The translations under genes and the position numbers were made by a program. Below the pieces are notes generated by a model. The model saw only the letters and a list, made by a program, of their open reading frames with translations. It searched no databases and was not told where the DNA came from. A stretch of 5,498 nucleotides of DNA, from NCBI GenBank assembly GCA_002405405.1, contig DHLT01000153.1:1-5498 (forward strand). The letters are read 5' to 3'. Below are positions 1 to 5,498 of this stretch, in pieces (within the stretch, counting starts at the first letter, position 1; each line of letters begins with the position of its first letter). Source of the stretch: Ignavibacteria bacterium UBA4661. Lineage in GTDB: Bacteria; Bacteroidota; Ignavibacteria; Kapaibacteriales; UBA4661.

Positions 1-48
1 AGCGGACTCATAATCCGTTGGTTGGGGGTTCAAATCCCTCTGGGCCCA
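1..48 (+). tRNA. 3' part of a tRNA with anticodon CAT (tRNA-Ile2 or tRNA-Met), 5' end outside the window
   Basis: The anticodon arm is complete: stem 2-6 pairs with 14-18 (one G-T pair) around the 7-base loop CTCATAA, giving anticodon CAT at 9-11. A 5-base variable loop (19-23) follows, then a T arm with stem 24-28/36-40 and loop TTCAAAT. The 3' acceptor strand is TGGGCCC (41-47) with discriminator A48. CCA is not encoded, so it would be added by the CCA enzyme. The variable loop and the bases after the anticodon resemble E. coli ileX more than metT. A lysidine-modified tRNA-Ile2 reading AUA is therefore my preferred reading, but elongator Met is possible because the D arm and 5' acceptor strand are missing. 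Confidence 0.93.
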
Positions 49-101
49 CAAAGAAAAAAACTTGCGAACAAGCATTCAAGCAGTTCGAAGAGTTTTTCAT
101 C

Positions 102-118
102 TATACAGTCAATGTATA
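102..118. repeat. small inverted repeat next to the terminator
   Basis: TATACA (102-107) and TGTATA (113-118) form a perfect 6-bp inverted repeat around GTCAA, just before the strong terminator hairpin. The stem is A+T-rich and no known site matches. It may be a chance structure or help pausing before the terminator. Confidence 0.3.
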
Positions 119-120
119 CT

Positions 121-156
121 AAAAAAGCCCTTGCAGATTATGCAAGGGCTTTTTTT
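121..156. terminator. bidirectional intrinsic terminator between the tRNA and the Skp gene
   Basis: A perfect 10-bp stem, AGCCCTTGCA (126-135) with TGCAAGGGCT (141-150), closes a 5-base loop GATTA. A run of A (121-126) precedes it and a run of T (150-156) follows, so on either strand the hairpin is followed by a U tract. It sits 72 bases after the tRNA and 25 bases beyond the stop codon of the convergent Skp/OmpH gene, so it can serve both transcripts. Confidence 0.93.
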
Positions 157-181
157 CTAGTATCGCTTGTGAGCAAAACGA

Positions 182-739
182 TTATTTCTTTTTCGCATTG
201 GTTGTTGTTGAAGCGGGGTTTGTACCACGATTCAACTGATCCAATACTTTGTAGGTGTAATCGCTTGCTTTGTCGGCATATAACATTGCACCGGCTTCCA
301 TCATGAACGTCAATTTCTCATTGCCTGCAACAACTTCGATTGCTTCGCTGACACGTTTGCGGATTGGTGCAAGAAGCATTTCTTGCACTTTTGCAAGTTC
401 TTGGCGTTTTTCTTCTTGATACTCTTGACGGCGTTTGTTCAAACTGTTGATGCGATCTTCTTCCTTGGTTTTTGCATCAGGTGCCATCATGCCTTGTTGT
501 TTTTGATATTGCTCAAAAGCTTCTTGTAATTCTTTGCCCATGATTTCTAGAGTATCACGAACTTTACCACTCATTTCTTGCAACTGACTTTCCGCTTTCT
601 TAGCTTCCGGTAATTGCGCAATGATGGTTTGTGTATTTACCACACCGATTTTAAGTTGTGCCACTGCTGATGACGAAAATGCAACCATACCGCAGAACAC
701 TGTTGCCACGATGACAACTGAACGAACAAACTTGGACAT
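182..739 (-). CDS. Skp/OmpH family periplasmic chaperone
   Basis: A 185-residue periplasmic holdase-type chaperone. The family forms trimers with coiled-coil arms that hold unfolded outer membrane proteins between Sec and the BAM complex. A signal peptide is clear: basic start, hydrophobic core at about 8-21, and an AVA|Q cleavage site at 27/28. The mature part opens with KIGVVNTQTII, the usual first strand of the family. A long charged, Gln/Glu/Lys-rich helical stretch (about 45-130) is the coiled-coil arm, and the end (145-170, including LYADKASDYTYKVLDQL) matches the family's closing strand and helix. The tail is polar and ends in three lysines. I chose the ATG at 739. The frame is open to a TTG at 781, but that would put 14 odd residues before the signal peptide. 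No Shine-Dalgarno is seen. It appears monocistronic, and bamA, its common neighbour, is not adjacent here. Confidence 0.9.
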   Translation of the reverse strand: MSKFVRSVVIVATVFCGMVAFSSSAVAQLKIGVVNTQTIIAQLPEAKKAESQLQEMSGKVRDTLEIMGKELQEAFEQYQKQQGMMAPDAKTKEEDRINSLNKRRQEYQEEKRQELAKVQEMLLAPIRKRVSEAIEVVAGNEKLTFMMEAGAMLYADKASDYTYKVLDQLNRGTNPASTTTNAKKK

Positions 740-790
740 AGAACGAAAGAATGTGAATGAAAAAAATAAGAGAAATTGCAATCGAAAACT

Positions 791-809
791 TCAGCGAAAT
801 GAGCGCTGA
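791..809. repeat. inverted repeat in the leader or promoter of the Skp gene
   Basis: TCAGCG (791-796) and CGCTGA (804-809) pair perfectly around a 7-base loop. If the box at 827-834 is the promoter, this hairpin lies close to the transcription start of the Skp mRNA and could be an operator or a 5' leader stem. No T tract follows on either strand, so it is not a terminator. Confidence 0.35.
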
Positions 810-826
810 TATCTTCAGAGCGAATG

Positions 827-834
827 CAAAAATA
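827..834 (-). promoter_or_regulatory. candidate Bacteroidota-type -7 promoter box for the Skp gene
   Basis: Read on the - strand the bases are TATTTTTG, which fits the Bacteroidota -7 consensus TAnnTTTG. Transcription would start near 820 and give a leader of about 80 bases before the ATG at 739. A matching -33 TTTG at the right distance is not evident, so the call rests on one box only. Confidence 0.3.
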
Positions 835-927
835 CGAACCGATGCTGAAACAGTTATGAAATTTCCCATAGGATTTTCCTATTGCAAATTACGACTCAAT
901 TTCTTTCACAACTTTTAACAAAACCCC

Positions 928-2538
928 ATGCGTCATATTCTTCTTCTTTTGATTAGTGTCTGTCTGTTGTTCTCAGTTGCCCGTGCACAACAGAAATCGA
1001 AATCCTCCGCTCAAGTACCGAATATGACACCTGTACGTTCACTACCGACGCAGGTACAACGAATTGCTGTTGCACCACAATTTCGGGCTGCATTTCCTGA
1101 TAGTCGCTCGCTGACTATTCCTCAGGGATACACGGCACAGATTTTTTACGCCGGCTCATTGCTTAATAAAGCACGCTTTTTCACATGGAGTCCGGATAGT
1201 GTACTTCATGTAGCAAATATGAATAGTGGAACCATTCTTGCATTACCCGATCGTAATCGTGATGGTATTGCCGATACTGCTATCATTGTTGCAAATAACC
1301 TTAACGGTATTCATGACTTAAAATTTTATCGGGGTTCGCTGTATGCCGCATTGGAACGGAGTATTATCAAACTTGACGATGCAAACCGTGACGGTATCTA
1401 CGAGACACGCTCAACCTTCATTGCGAATATTGCTGAGGGTGCACCGCAACCCGGTGGAGGACATCGAACACGTACTATTGTGTTTGACTCTCCACGCAGA
1501 AAAATGTACCTCTCGATTGGATCATTGTGTAATGTCTGTCGTTCGCAAAATCCCGGTGAACGAGATTTTAGTCGTGCCCTGATTGAAGAATGGAATGATA
1601 ATGGTACCGGACGGCGTGTCTTTGCTACCGGTGTACGAAATGCCGTAGGCATGGCATTGCACCCACGCACCGGTCGTTTGTGGGCAACAAATAATGGTAG
1701 CGACTGGCAAGGCAATGATATTCCACCGGAATGGATTGATATCGTACGCGATGGAGGTTTTTATGGTTATCCGATTGCACATTCTTTGGGCTCATTCTTT
1801 TCGAGTTATGATATCAATGATGACTACAGAGCATTACTTCCGCTTACGGCGCGCGACACGGCATTAGTTCAGTCTATGGTAAAAGCACCTGTAGCATTAG
1901 TGCAAGCACACTCTGCACCAATGGCAATCGAGTTCTCGAATGCAAGTTTTCCTGAAGTATATCAGCGGGGTGCATTTGTCGTCTTCCGTGGCTCATGGAA
2001 TCGTACACCGCCCACGGGGTATAAAGTAATCTATCTCGACTTCGATAATGATGCCGACACAACCGCAAATTTTGTCAGCGATATGGTGAGTGGTTTCCAA
2101 GAAAGTGATGGGCGTGCATGGGCACGTCCTGTTGGTGTTGCCGCTGACATGCGTGGTAATCTCTATGTTGGTAGCGATGATATTACGCAATTTATTGTTG
2201 TCATTCGTCCTACAGCTACAACCGGTACTAAGCGTGGTGGATCGGGTCGCAGCACTCCTGCACCGGTTTCGGCAGATATCATACCAAACCCTACTCAACA
2301 TGTCAGCAATGTGCGATTGTCGGTGCATCATCAGGCAACGATTACCCTCGAAATTTGCTCGACTGATGGTTCTGTTCTCTCACGACATATTCCTGCTCAC
2401 TATGGTGTCGGTGAATATACTTTACCATTAGAGACCGCTCAATTCCCGCAAGGTGCGTATTTTTGTCGTGTAATTTCTCGTGCAGTTGGTACAGCAGAAT
2501 CTGCTGTGGCAACTGTTCCTTTCGTGATTCATCGATAA
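928..2538 (+). CDS. secreted PQQ-dependent sugar dehydrogenase-like beta-propeller with T9SS sorting domain
   Basis: A 536-residue exported protein. Residues 1-20 are a signal peptide ending ARA|QQ. Residues about 60-428 form a beta-propeller of the soluble glucose/L-sorbosone dehydrogenase family, enzymes that oxidise sugars or alcohols with PQQ. Family marks are GGGH (catalytic-type His179), CNVC (201-204), GVRNAVGMALHP (Arg237-Asn238), WIDIVRDGGFYGYP (269-282), HSAP (328-331) and RPVGVAADMRGNLYVGSDD (400-418). Two DxNxDGxx(D/E) loops, at 108-116 and 151-159, look like calcium sites. A Ser/Thr/Gly/Pro-rich linker (about 428-446) leads to a C-terminal domain starting ADIIPNP (449-455), with the layout of the Por/T9SS type A sorting domain. 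That predicts passage across the outer membrane and surface attachment or release. Substrate, and whether PQQ is bound, cannot be read from sequence; a non-enzymatic NHL-like propeller remains possible. No Shine-Dalgarno precedes the ATG. It is the first gene of the cluster. Confidence 0.85.
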   Translation: MRHILLLLISVCLLFSVARAQQKSKSSAQVPNMTPVRSLPTQVQRIAVAPQFRAAFPDSRSLTIPQGYTAQIFYAGSLLNKARFFTWSPDSVLHVANMNSGTILALPDRNRDGIADTAIIVANNLNGIHDLKFYRGSLYAALERSIIKLDDANRDGIYETRSTFIANIAEGAPQPGGGHRTRTIVFDSPRRKMYLSIGSLCNVCRSQNPGERDFSRALIEEWNDNGTGRRVFATGVRNAVGMALHPRTGRLWATNNGSDWQGNDIPPEWIDIVRDGGFYGYPIAHSLGSFFSSYDINDDYRALLPLTARDTALVQSMVKAPVALVQAHSAPMAIEFSNASFPEVYQRGAFVVFRGSWNRTPPTGYKVIYLDFDNDADTTANFVSDMVSGFQESDGRAWARPVGVAADMRGNLYVGSDDITQFIVVIRPTATTGTKRGGSGRSTPAPVSADIIPNPTQHVSNVRLSVHHQATITLEICSTDGSVLSRHIPAHYGVGEYTLPLETAQFPQGAYFCRVISRAVGTAESAVATVPFVIHR

Positions 2539-2543
2539 TATCC

Positions 2544-3635
2544 ATGTCTTTATTTGATTCGTTTAAGAAAAAGCTGTCGAGTGTTTCTGAAAAAATTTCT
2601 GCAGTAACGGAGCAGGTGACAACAGCAACAAGTAATGCTATTTCATCAGCGACAGAGTCGGTAAAAGAAACTATCAACGAAACCTTAGGTTTTGAGCGGC
2701 TAAAAGAAGGGTTAAGTAAAACCCGTGAAACACTCGTGAATCGGCTTGCTGCGGTTCTTCTACCCGGCAGAAAAATAGATGAGTCGCTTATTGCCGATAT
2801 CGAAGAAGTGCTGATTACTGCTGATGTCGGTGTGAAAACAACCAATCGTATCATTGCGGCATTGCGAACGCGTATTCGTAAGCAGGGATTTCAAAATGTA
2901 CAAGAAGTGTATGAGTTGATCCAAGAAGAAATTGTTACGATTCTCGGCACATCGCCATCGGCAGAAATTGATCGCACATATCGTACGGATCATACCGCAT
3001 CACCGTTTGTTCTGATGGTGGTCGGTGTGAATGGTGTCGGTAAAACAACAAGTATCGGCAAACTTGCTAAGAATTATAAAACTGCCGGAAAACGCGTGAT
3101 TATTGGTGCAGCGGATACATTTCGTGCAGCTGCTAATGAGCAACTGGAAGTGTGGGCACAACGTGCTGATGTTGAAATCATCATGCAAGGTCATGGTGCT
3201 GATCCTGCGGCGGTAGCCTTCGACACACTGAAAGCGGCAGAAAGTCGCTCCGCTGATGTCGTGATTATCGATACAGCAGGACGTTTGCACAACAAAACAG
3301 GGCTGATGCAAGAACTTGAGAAAATTTCTCGTGTCATGAAGAAAGTCAAGCAATCGGCACCCGATGAAGTCTTTCTTGTTTTGGATGCAACCACCGGGCA
3401 AAATGCAATTCAACAAGCAAAAGAGTTTGCGAAAGTATCGCCAATTACCGGGCTTATTCTCACTAAACTCGATGGTACTGCCAAAGGTGGTGTGGTCATT
3501 GCTATTGCCGCCGAGTTAAATATTCCCGTTCGCTATATTGGTGTCGGCGAGAAAATCGACGACTTACAACCTTTCGACCCCATGGCGTTTGCCGTAGCTC
3601 TCTTCCAAGAGAAAGCACTTATTCCTGTCGAGTAA
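2544..3635 (+). CDS. ftsY: signal recognition particle receptor FtsY
   Basis: A 363-residue SRP GTPase. FtsY pairs with Ffh at the inner membrane, and their mutual GTP hydrolysis hands the ribosome-nascent chain to SecYEG. Order of parts: an amphipathic start (MSLFDSFKKKL) and a polar Ser/Thr/Glu-rich stretch to about 48, a likely short membrane-targeting region; the helical N domain (about 50-135); then the G domain with G1 GVNGVGKTT (161-169), DTFRAAA (191-197), G3 DTAGR (243-247), G4 TKLD (307-310) and the closing GVGE (333-336), followed by the DDLQPFDP family signature. All nucleotide-binding motifs are intact. The long acidic A domain of E. coli FtsY is absent, as is common outside Enterobacteria. 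I chose the ATG at 2544, five bases after the previous stop. An in-frame TTG at 2463 would overlap the upstream gene and add a Cys-rich tail unlike the family. Confidence 0.97.
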   Translation: MSLFDSFKKKLSSVSEKISAVTEQVTTATSNAISSATESVKETINETLGFERLKEGLSKTRETLVNRLAAVLLPGRKIDESLIADIEEVLITADVGVKTTNRIIAALRTRIRKQGFQNVQEVYELIQEEIVTILGTSPSAEIDRTYRTDHTASPFVLMVVGVNGVGKTTSIGKLAKNYKTAGKRVIIGAADTFRAAANEQLEVWAQRADVEIIMQGHGADPAAVAFDTLKAAESRSADVVIIDTAGRLHNKTGLMQELEKISRVMKKVKQSAPDEVFLVLDATTGQNAIQQAKEFAKVSPITGLILTKLDGTAKGGVVIAIAAELNIPVRYIGVGEKIDDLQPFDPMAFAVALFQEKALIPVE

Positions 3636-3645
3636 TTTCTCACCC

Positions 3646-4863
3646 ATGCCTACATCCGAAGTACCGATAGAATTCTCATGGCGACGCAATGTTGCGATGC
3701 TGTGGATTGCGCAGTTTGTCGCTATGATCGGGATGTATGCATGTTTGCCATTCTTGCCTTTGTATATCCGTGAACTTGGTATTACCGATCTGGCATTGGC
3801 GCAGAAATGGAGCGGTTTGGTCTATGCAGGACCATTTTTTGTGGCAATTATTACTGTACCGATCTTTGGTGTATTAGGGGATAAATACGGACGTAAAATG
3901 ATGATCGTTCGTGCTATTATTGGTTTGACCATTTCGACAGCACTCATGGGTTTTGTGCAAAATGTTGAACAATTATTTTTTGCACGAATGCTACAAGGGG
4001 GCATGAGCGGATTTATTGCGGCAGGCATTTCACTGACTGCTGCTACAACACCACCACGCTTTGCCGGCTATGCGATGGGTGTTTTGCAAACCTCGATTTC
4101 TTCGGGAATCGTGATTGGTCCGCTTGTGGGTGGCGTGCTAACCGATACCGTTGGTGTGCGCCCTCTATTTCTGATCGTAGCATCATTATGTGCGATTAGC
4201 TCTGTTATTGTTGTCTTTTTCTTGCGCGATGTTCAAACACCGCAAGAACGTTCCGAAAAGATTTCACTATTCTCCAATCTTCAACTTGCATGGCGCGAAC
4301 CAGCACTACGCCGTGTGTATGGCATGATTATCCTTGTGCAAACAGGGCTCATGCTTCCGCAACCGATTCTTCCATTTTATTTGGAATCGCTGTCTGCACC
4401 AAAGCATTTGTTGGCAACCATTACGGGTATCATGGCGGGAATTGTTGGCGTGCTGAATATCATTGTTGCACCACTTTGGGGCAAACGCAATGACCGCAAA
4501 GGGTATCATGATGTTTTGAGCCATACGCTTCCATGGACTGCTCTTGCCATTGCGACACATTGTTTTTTACCAAGCTTCGAGCCGGTGTTTGCTCTACGGA
4601 TTGTGCTAGGATTTTTTTCGGGGGCAATGCTTCCTGCACTCTATGCGGCTATTGGCAAGCAAGTACGTCAAGAGATACGCGGAGGTATGATGAGTATTGC
4701 TTCGAGTGCGCAATTTGTGGGAAGTTTAACGGGACCATTGATGGGTGGTTGGCTTGCTTCGAGTATTTCGATGTCGGCTGTTCTTCTTTTGGCGGGGGGA
4801 ATTTTTGTAGCTGTGTATGTGCTGAATCTACGAGGTGAAAAGAAAGGGGAGAGAATACCATAA
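3646..4863 (+). CDS. MFS multidrug efflux transporter, MdtG-like (DHA1 family)
   Basis: A 405-residue inner membrane protein with twelve predicted helices in two halves, split by a polar loop at about 194-221. DHA1 carriers of this kind are proton/drug antiporters. The start (FSWRRN, then LPFLPLY at 34-40 and WSGLVY at 55-60) closely follows E. coli MdtG, which is of nearly equal length (408). Motif A is GVLGDKYGRKMMI (75-87, Asp79), motif B has Arg114 in RMLQGG, and motif C, the antiporter mark of helix 5, is GIVIGPLVGG (154-163). A degenerate second motif A (GKRNDRKG, 279-286) begins the second half after helix 8. TetA-like tetracycline export is an alternative; the real substrate is unknown. 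It starts 10 bases after ftsY without a Shine-Dalgarno, so it is probably cotranscribed. The stop is followed by no clear terminator. Confidence 0.9.
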   Translation: MPTSEVPIEFSWRRNVAMLWIAQFVAMIGMYACLPFLPLYIRELGITDLALAQKWSGLVYAGPFFVAIITVPIFGVLGDKYGRKMMIVRAIIGLTISTALMGFVQNVEQLFFARMLQGGMSGFIAAGISLTAATTPPRFAGYAMGVLQTSISSGIVIGPLVGGVLTDTVGVRPLFLIVASLCAISSVIVVFFLRDVQTPQERSEKISLFSNLQLAWREPALRRVYGMIILVQTGLMLPQPILPFYLESLSAPKHLLATITGIMAGIVGVLNIIVAPLWGKRNDRKGYHDVLSHTLPWTALAIATHCFLPSFEPVFALRIVLGFFSGAMLPALYAAIGKQVRQEIRGGMMSIASSAQFVGSLTGPLMGGWLASSISMSAVLLLAGGIFVAVYVLNLRGEKKGERIP

Positions 4864-5013
4864 CATCCTCTGTTTGGAAGAGCAAGGTATGTGATCTTCT
4901 TCCGAAAATGATAGTAGGCAGTTTGCCAGCAGATACCGTATTGATGATTGCGTAGAGAATATCAACCATTGCCGATGATCGCCGTTAGCTTTCTTCTCAA
5001 CTTATATCGTTCG

Positions 5014-5033
5014 ACAATGGTATAATCCATTGT
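5014..5033. repeat. perfect 7-bp inverted repeat flanking TATAAT, candidate operator
   Basis: ACAATGG (5014-5020) and CCATTGT (5027-5033) are perfect reverse complements, separated by exactly TATAAT (5021-5026). The spacer equals the sigma-70 -10 consensus, though no good -35 hexamer lies 16-18 bases upstream (CAACTT at about 4998-5003 is weak). A dimeric regulator bound here would cover either this -10 box or the upstream part of the box at 5041-5048. The position, about 130 bases before the Res gene, suggests control of that gene; the regulator is not in the window. Confidence 0.45.
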
Positions 5034-5040
5034 TCTATTG

Positions 5041-5048
5041 TAGTTTTG
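5041..5048 (+). promoter_or_regulatory. candidate Bacteroidota-type -7 box for the Res gene
   Basis: TAGTTTTG fits the TAnnTTTG consensus of Bacteroidota promoters. It lies 8 bases after the inverted repeat, so the repeat would occupy the -33 to -15 area, a usual operator position. No TTTG is seen at the expected -33 place. Transcription would start near 5055 and leave a leader of about 110 bases. It competes with TATAAT at 5021-5026 as the promoter. Confidence 0.3.
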
Positions 5049-5072
5049 TCAAGCATACGGAGACTAAGGAGA

Positions 5073-5162
5073 ATGCGAACATTATATGTTTGCGCCTTTA
5101 GGTTCACTGCCTTCTCTATAGGGACTTTTCTTGCCCTGAATAACCCCAAAGGATATACGTAG
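5073..5162 (+). CDS. doubtful 29-residue leader ORF before the Res gene
   Basis: An ATG at 5073 opens 29 codons that stop two bases before the Res start. The peptide is basic at its start (MRTLYVCAFRF) and then hydrophobic (TAFSIGTFLAL), ending NNPKGYT. A strong AAGGAG word (5066-5071) precedes the ATG but by only one base, too close for a normal ribosome binding site. The frame is open upstream to 4989, with a possible TTG start at 5046. No family is recognised. It could be a leader peptide coupled to Res translation, but a chance ORF is more likely. Confidence 0.15.
   Translation: MRTLYVCAFRFTAFSIGTFLALNNPKGYT
5148..5153 (+). promoter_or_regulatory. Shine-Dalgarno-like site of the Res gene
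   Basis: AAAGGA ends 11 bases before the ATG at 5165. The spacing is long but usable. It supports this start and contrasts with the Skp, propeller, ftsY and MFS genes upstream, where no such word is present. Confidence 0.4.
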
Positions 5163-5164
5163 CA

Positions 5165-5498
5165 ATGGAGCTAAAATTAGAAAATTTACCATACCAAGAA
5201 CTTGCCATACAATCAGTCTTGAAAGTCTTTGATGGTACGGAGAAAAATACATATGATAATGCTTGCATTGAGGGCATCCGCTCTAATGTTTGCAACCTGA
5301 CAGTAGAACAAATCGAAGAGAATATAAAAGGTGTTCTGACTGAAAATGGCATTATCGAAGAAATTGCCGGACTTTCGTCAGATAATGATCTTTGCATAGA
5401 AATGGAAACGGGTACAGGCAAAACGCTCGTGTATATCAAAACCATTTATGAACTATACAAGCATTATGGCTTTACCAAGTTCATCATTCTTGTTCCTT
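5165..5498 (+). CDS. type III restriction enzyme Res subunit (DEAD/DEAH helicase-nuclease), 5' part only
   Basis: The first 111 codons of a gene running off the window. Res subunits use ATP to act after Mod recognises unmethylated sites, and cut DNA with a C-terminal PD-(D/E)xK nuclease that lies outside the window. Visible marks are the early YQELAIQSV (10-18), matching the Q-motif area of Res proteins, the Walker A box METGTGKT (80-87) typical of this family, then LVYIKTIYELYKHYG and the beginning of motif Ia, FIILVP (106-111). ATG 5165 is the only plausible start, because an in-frame TAA lies at 5141-5143. By hand count the stretch is about 37% G+C, lower than the upstream genes. No mod methyltransferase precedes it, so mod must be downstream, elsewhere or missing. 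Another SF2 helicase of a defence system is a less likely alternative. Confidence 0.82.
   Translation, partial: MELKLENLPYQELAIQSVLKVFDGTEKNTYDNACIEGIRSNVCNLTVEQIEENIKGVLTENGIIEEIAGLSSDNDLCIEMETGTGKTLVYIKTIYELYKHYGFTKFIILVP

Larger units (their letters stand above)
740..927. other. divergent intergenic region between the Skp gene and the propeller gene
   Basis: These 188 bases must hold the promoters for the leftward Skp gene and the rightward three-gene cluster. I see a promoter-like box for the leftward gene (827-834) and a short inverted repeat (791-809), but no convincing promoter for the rightward side. The words TTCAGCGAAATG (790-801) and TTCAGAGCGAATG (814-826) form an imperfect direct repeat. 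No ribosome binding site precedes either start codon, and no gene is apparent. Confidence 0.6.
4864..5164. other. intergenic region between the transporter and the Res gene
   Basis: About 300 bases without a convincing gene. Near its start, GGAAGA (4876-4881) can pair with TCTTCC (4898-4903) around a 16-base loop, but no T tract follows, so it is a poor terminator. The middle shows nothing recognisable in either strand. From about 5014 come an inverted repeat around TATAAT, a TAGTTTTG box, an AAGGAG word (5066-5071) and a 29-codon ORF running up to the Res gene. The hexamer CCATTG/CAATGG occurs three times (4966-4971, 5015-5020, 5027-5032). Confidence 0.6.

Noticed and set aside
1..120. tRNA 3' end as an integration (att) site for a mobile element
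   Set aside because: No integrase gene and no repeated copy of the tRNA 3' end is seen elsewhere in the window; the neighbour is an ordinary core gene.
740..781. Longer Skp start at the TTG at 779-781
   Set aside because: It would put 14 extra residues rich in Phe in front of a complete signal peptide; the ATG at 739 gives a normal precursor.
2463..2543. Upstream TTG start for ftsY overlapping the propeller gene
   Set aside because: The extra residues are Cys-rich and unlike any FtsY, and the ATG at 2544 begins with the expected amphipathic helix just after the previous stop.
2342..2854. Open frame of 170 codons on the - strand across the propeller/ftsY junction
   Set aside because: It is antisense to two clear genes, and its Ser/Val-rich product matches nothing known to me.
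4876..4903. Hairpin after the transporter gene as an intrinsic terminator
   Set aside because: The stem is only 6 bp with a 16-base loop and no T tract follows, so termination is not supported.
4649..4969. Open frame of 106 codons on the - strand covering the end of the transporter gene
   Set aside because: Most of it is antisense to a well-supported gene, and the product has no recognisable domain or export signal.
4864..5164. CRISPR array, insertion sequence or transposase remnant in the gap
   Set aside because: There are no regularly spaced repeats, no terminal inverted repeats with target duplications, and translations in the frames I read show no transposase motif.

Overview
The window looks like a chromosomal segment from a member of the Bacteroidota/FCB group, possibly a Kapabacteria- or Ignavibacteria-like lineage; the sequence cannot settle the rank. 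Three things point there: a secreted protein ending in a type IX secretion (T9SS, Por) sorting domain, a short Skp/OmpH protein of the kind common in this group, and the absence of Shine-Dalgarno sequences before the Skp, beta-propeller, ftsY and MFS genes. The tRNA also lacks an encoded CCA. By hand count of sampled lines, the core genes are near 47-50% G+C.

Layout: bases 1-48 are the 3' two thirds of a tRNA with anticodon CAT. A strong hairpin with A and T tracts on its two sides (121-156) can end transcription from both directions: the tRNA on the + strand and the Skp/OmpH chaperone gene on the - strand (182-739). A divergent intergenic region (740-927) separates that gene from a + strand cluster of three closely spaced genes. 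These are a secreted PQQ-dehydrogenase-like beta-propeller with a T9SS tail (928-2538), the signal recognition particle receptor FtsY (2544-3635), and an MdtG-like drug efflux transporter of the major facilitator superfamily (3646-4863). The gaps are 5 and 10 bases, so they are probably one operon although their functions differ. Three of the four core genes concern the envelope or export: Skp escorts outer membrane proteins, FtsY delivers inner membrane proteins, and the propeller leaves through Sec and then T9SS.

After the transporter come about 300 bases with no convincing gene. They hold a perfect 7-bp inverted repeat around TATAAT, a second promoter-like box, and a doubtful 29-codon ORF. 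The last 334 bases are the start of a type III restriction enzyme Res subunit (helicase/nuclease), cut by the window edge just after Walker A. This gene is more A+T-rich (about 37% G+C) and no mod methyltransferase lies upstream. The window therefore appears to end at the junction between core genes and an acquired defence locus. I see no clear evidence of a wholly new system here; that question depends on what follows base 5498.
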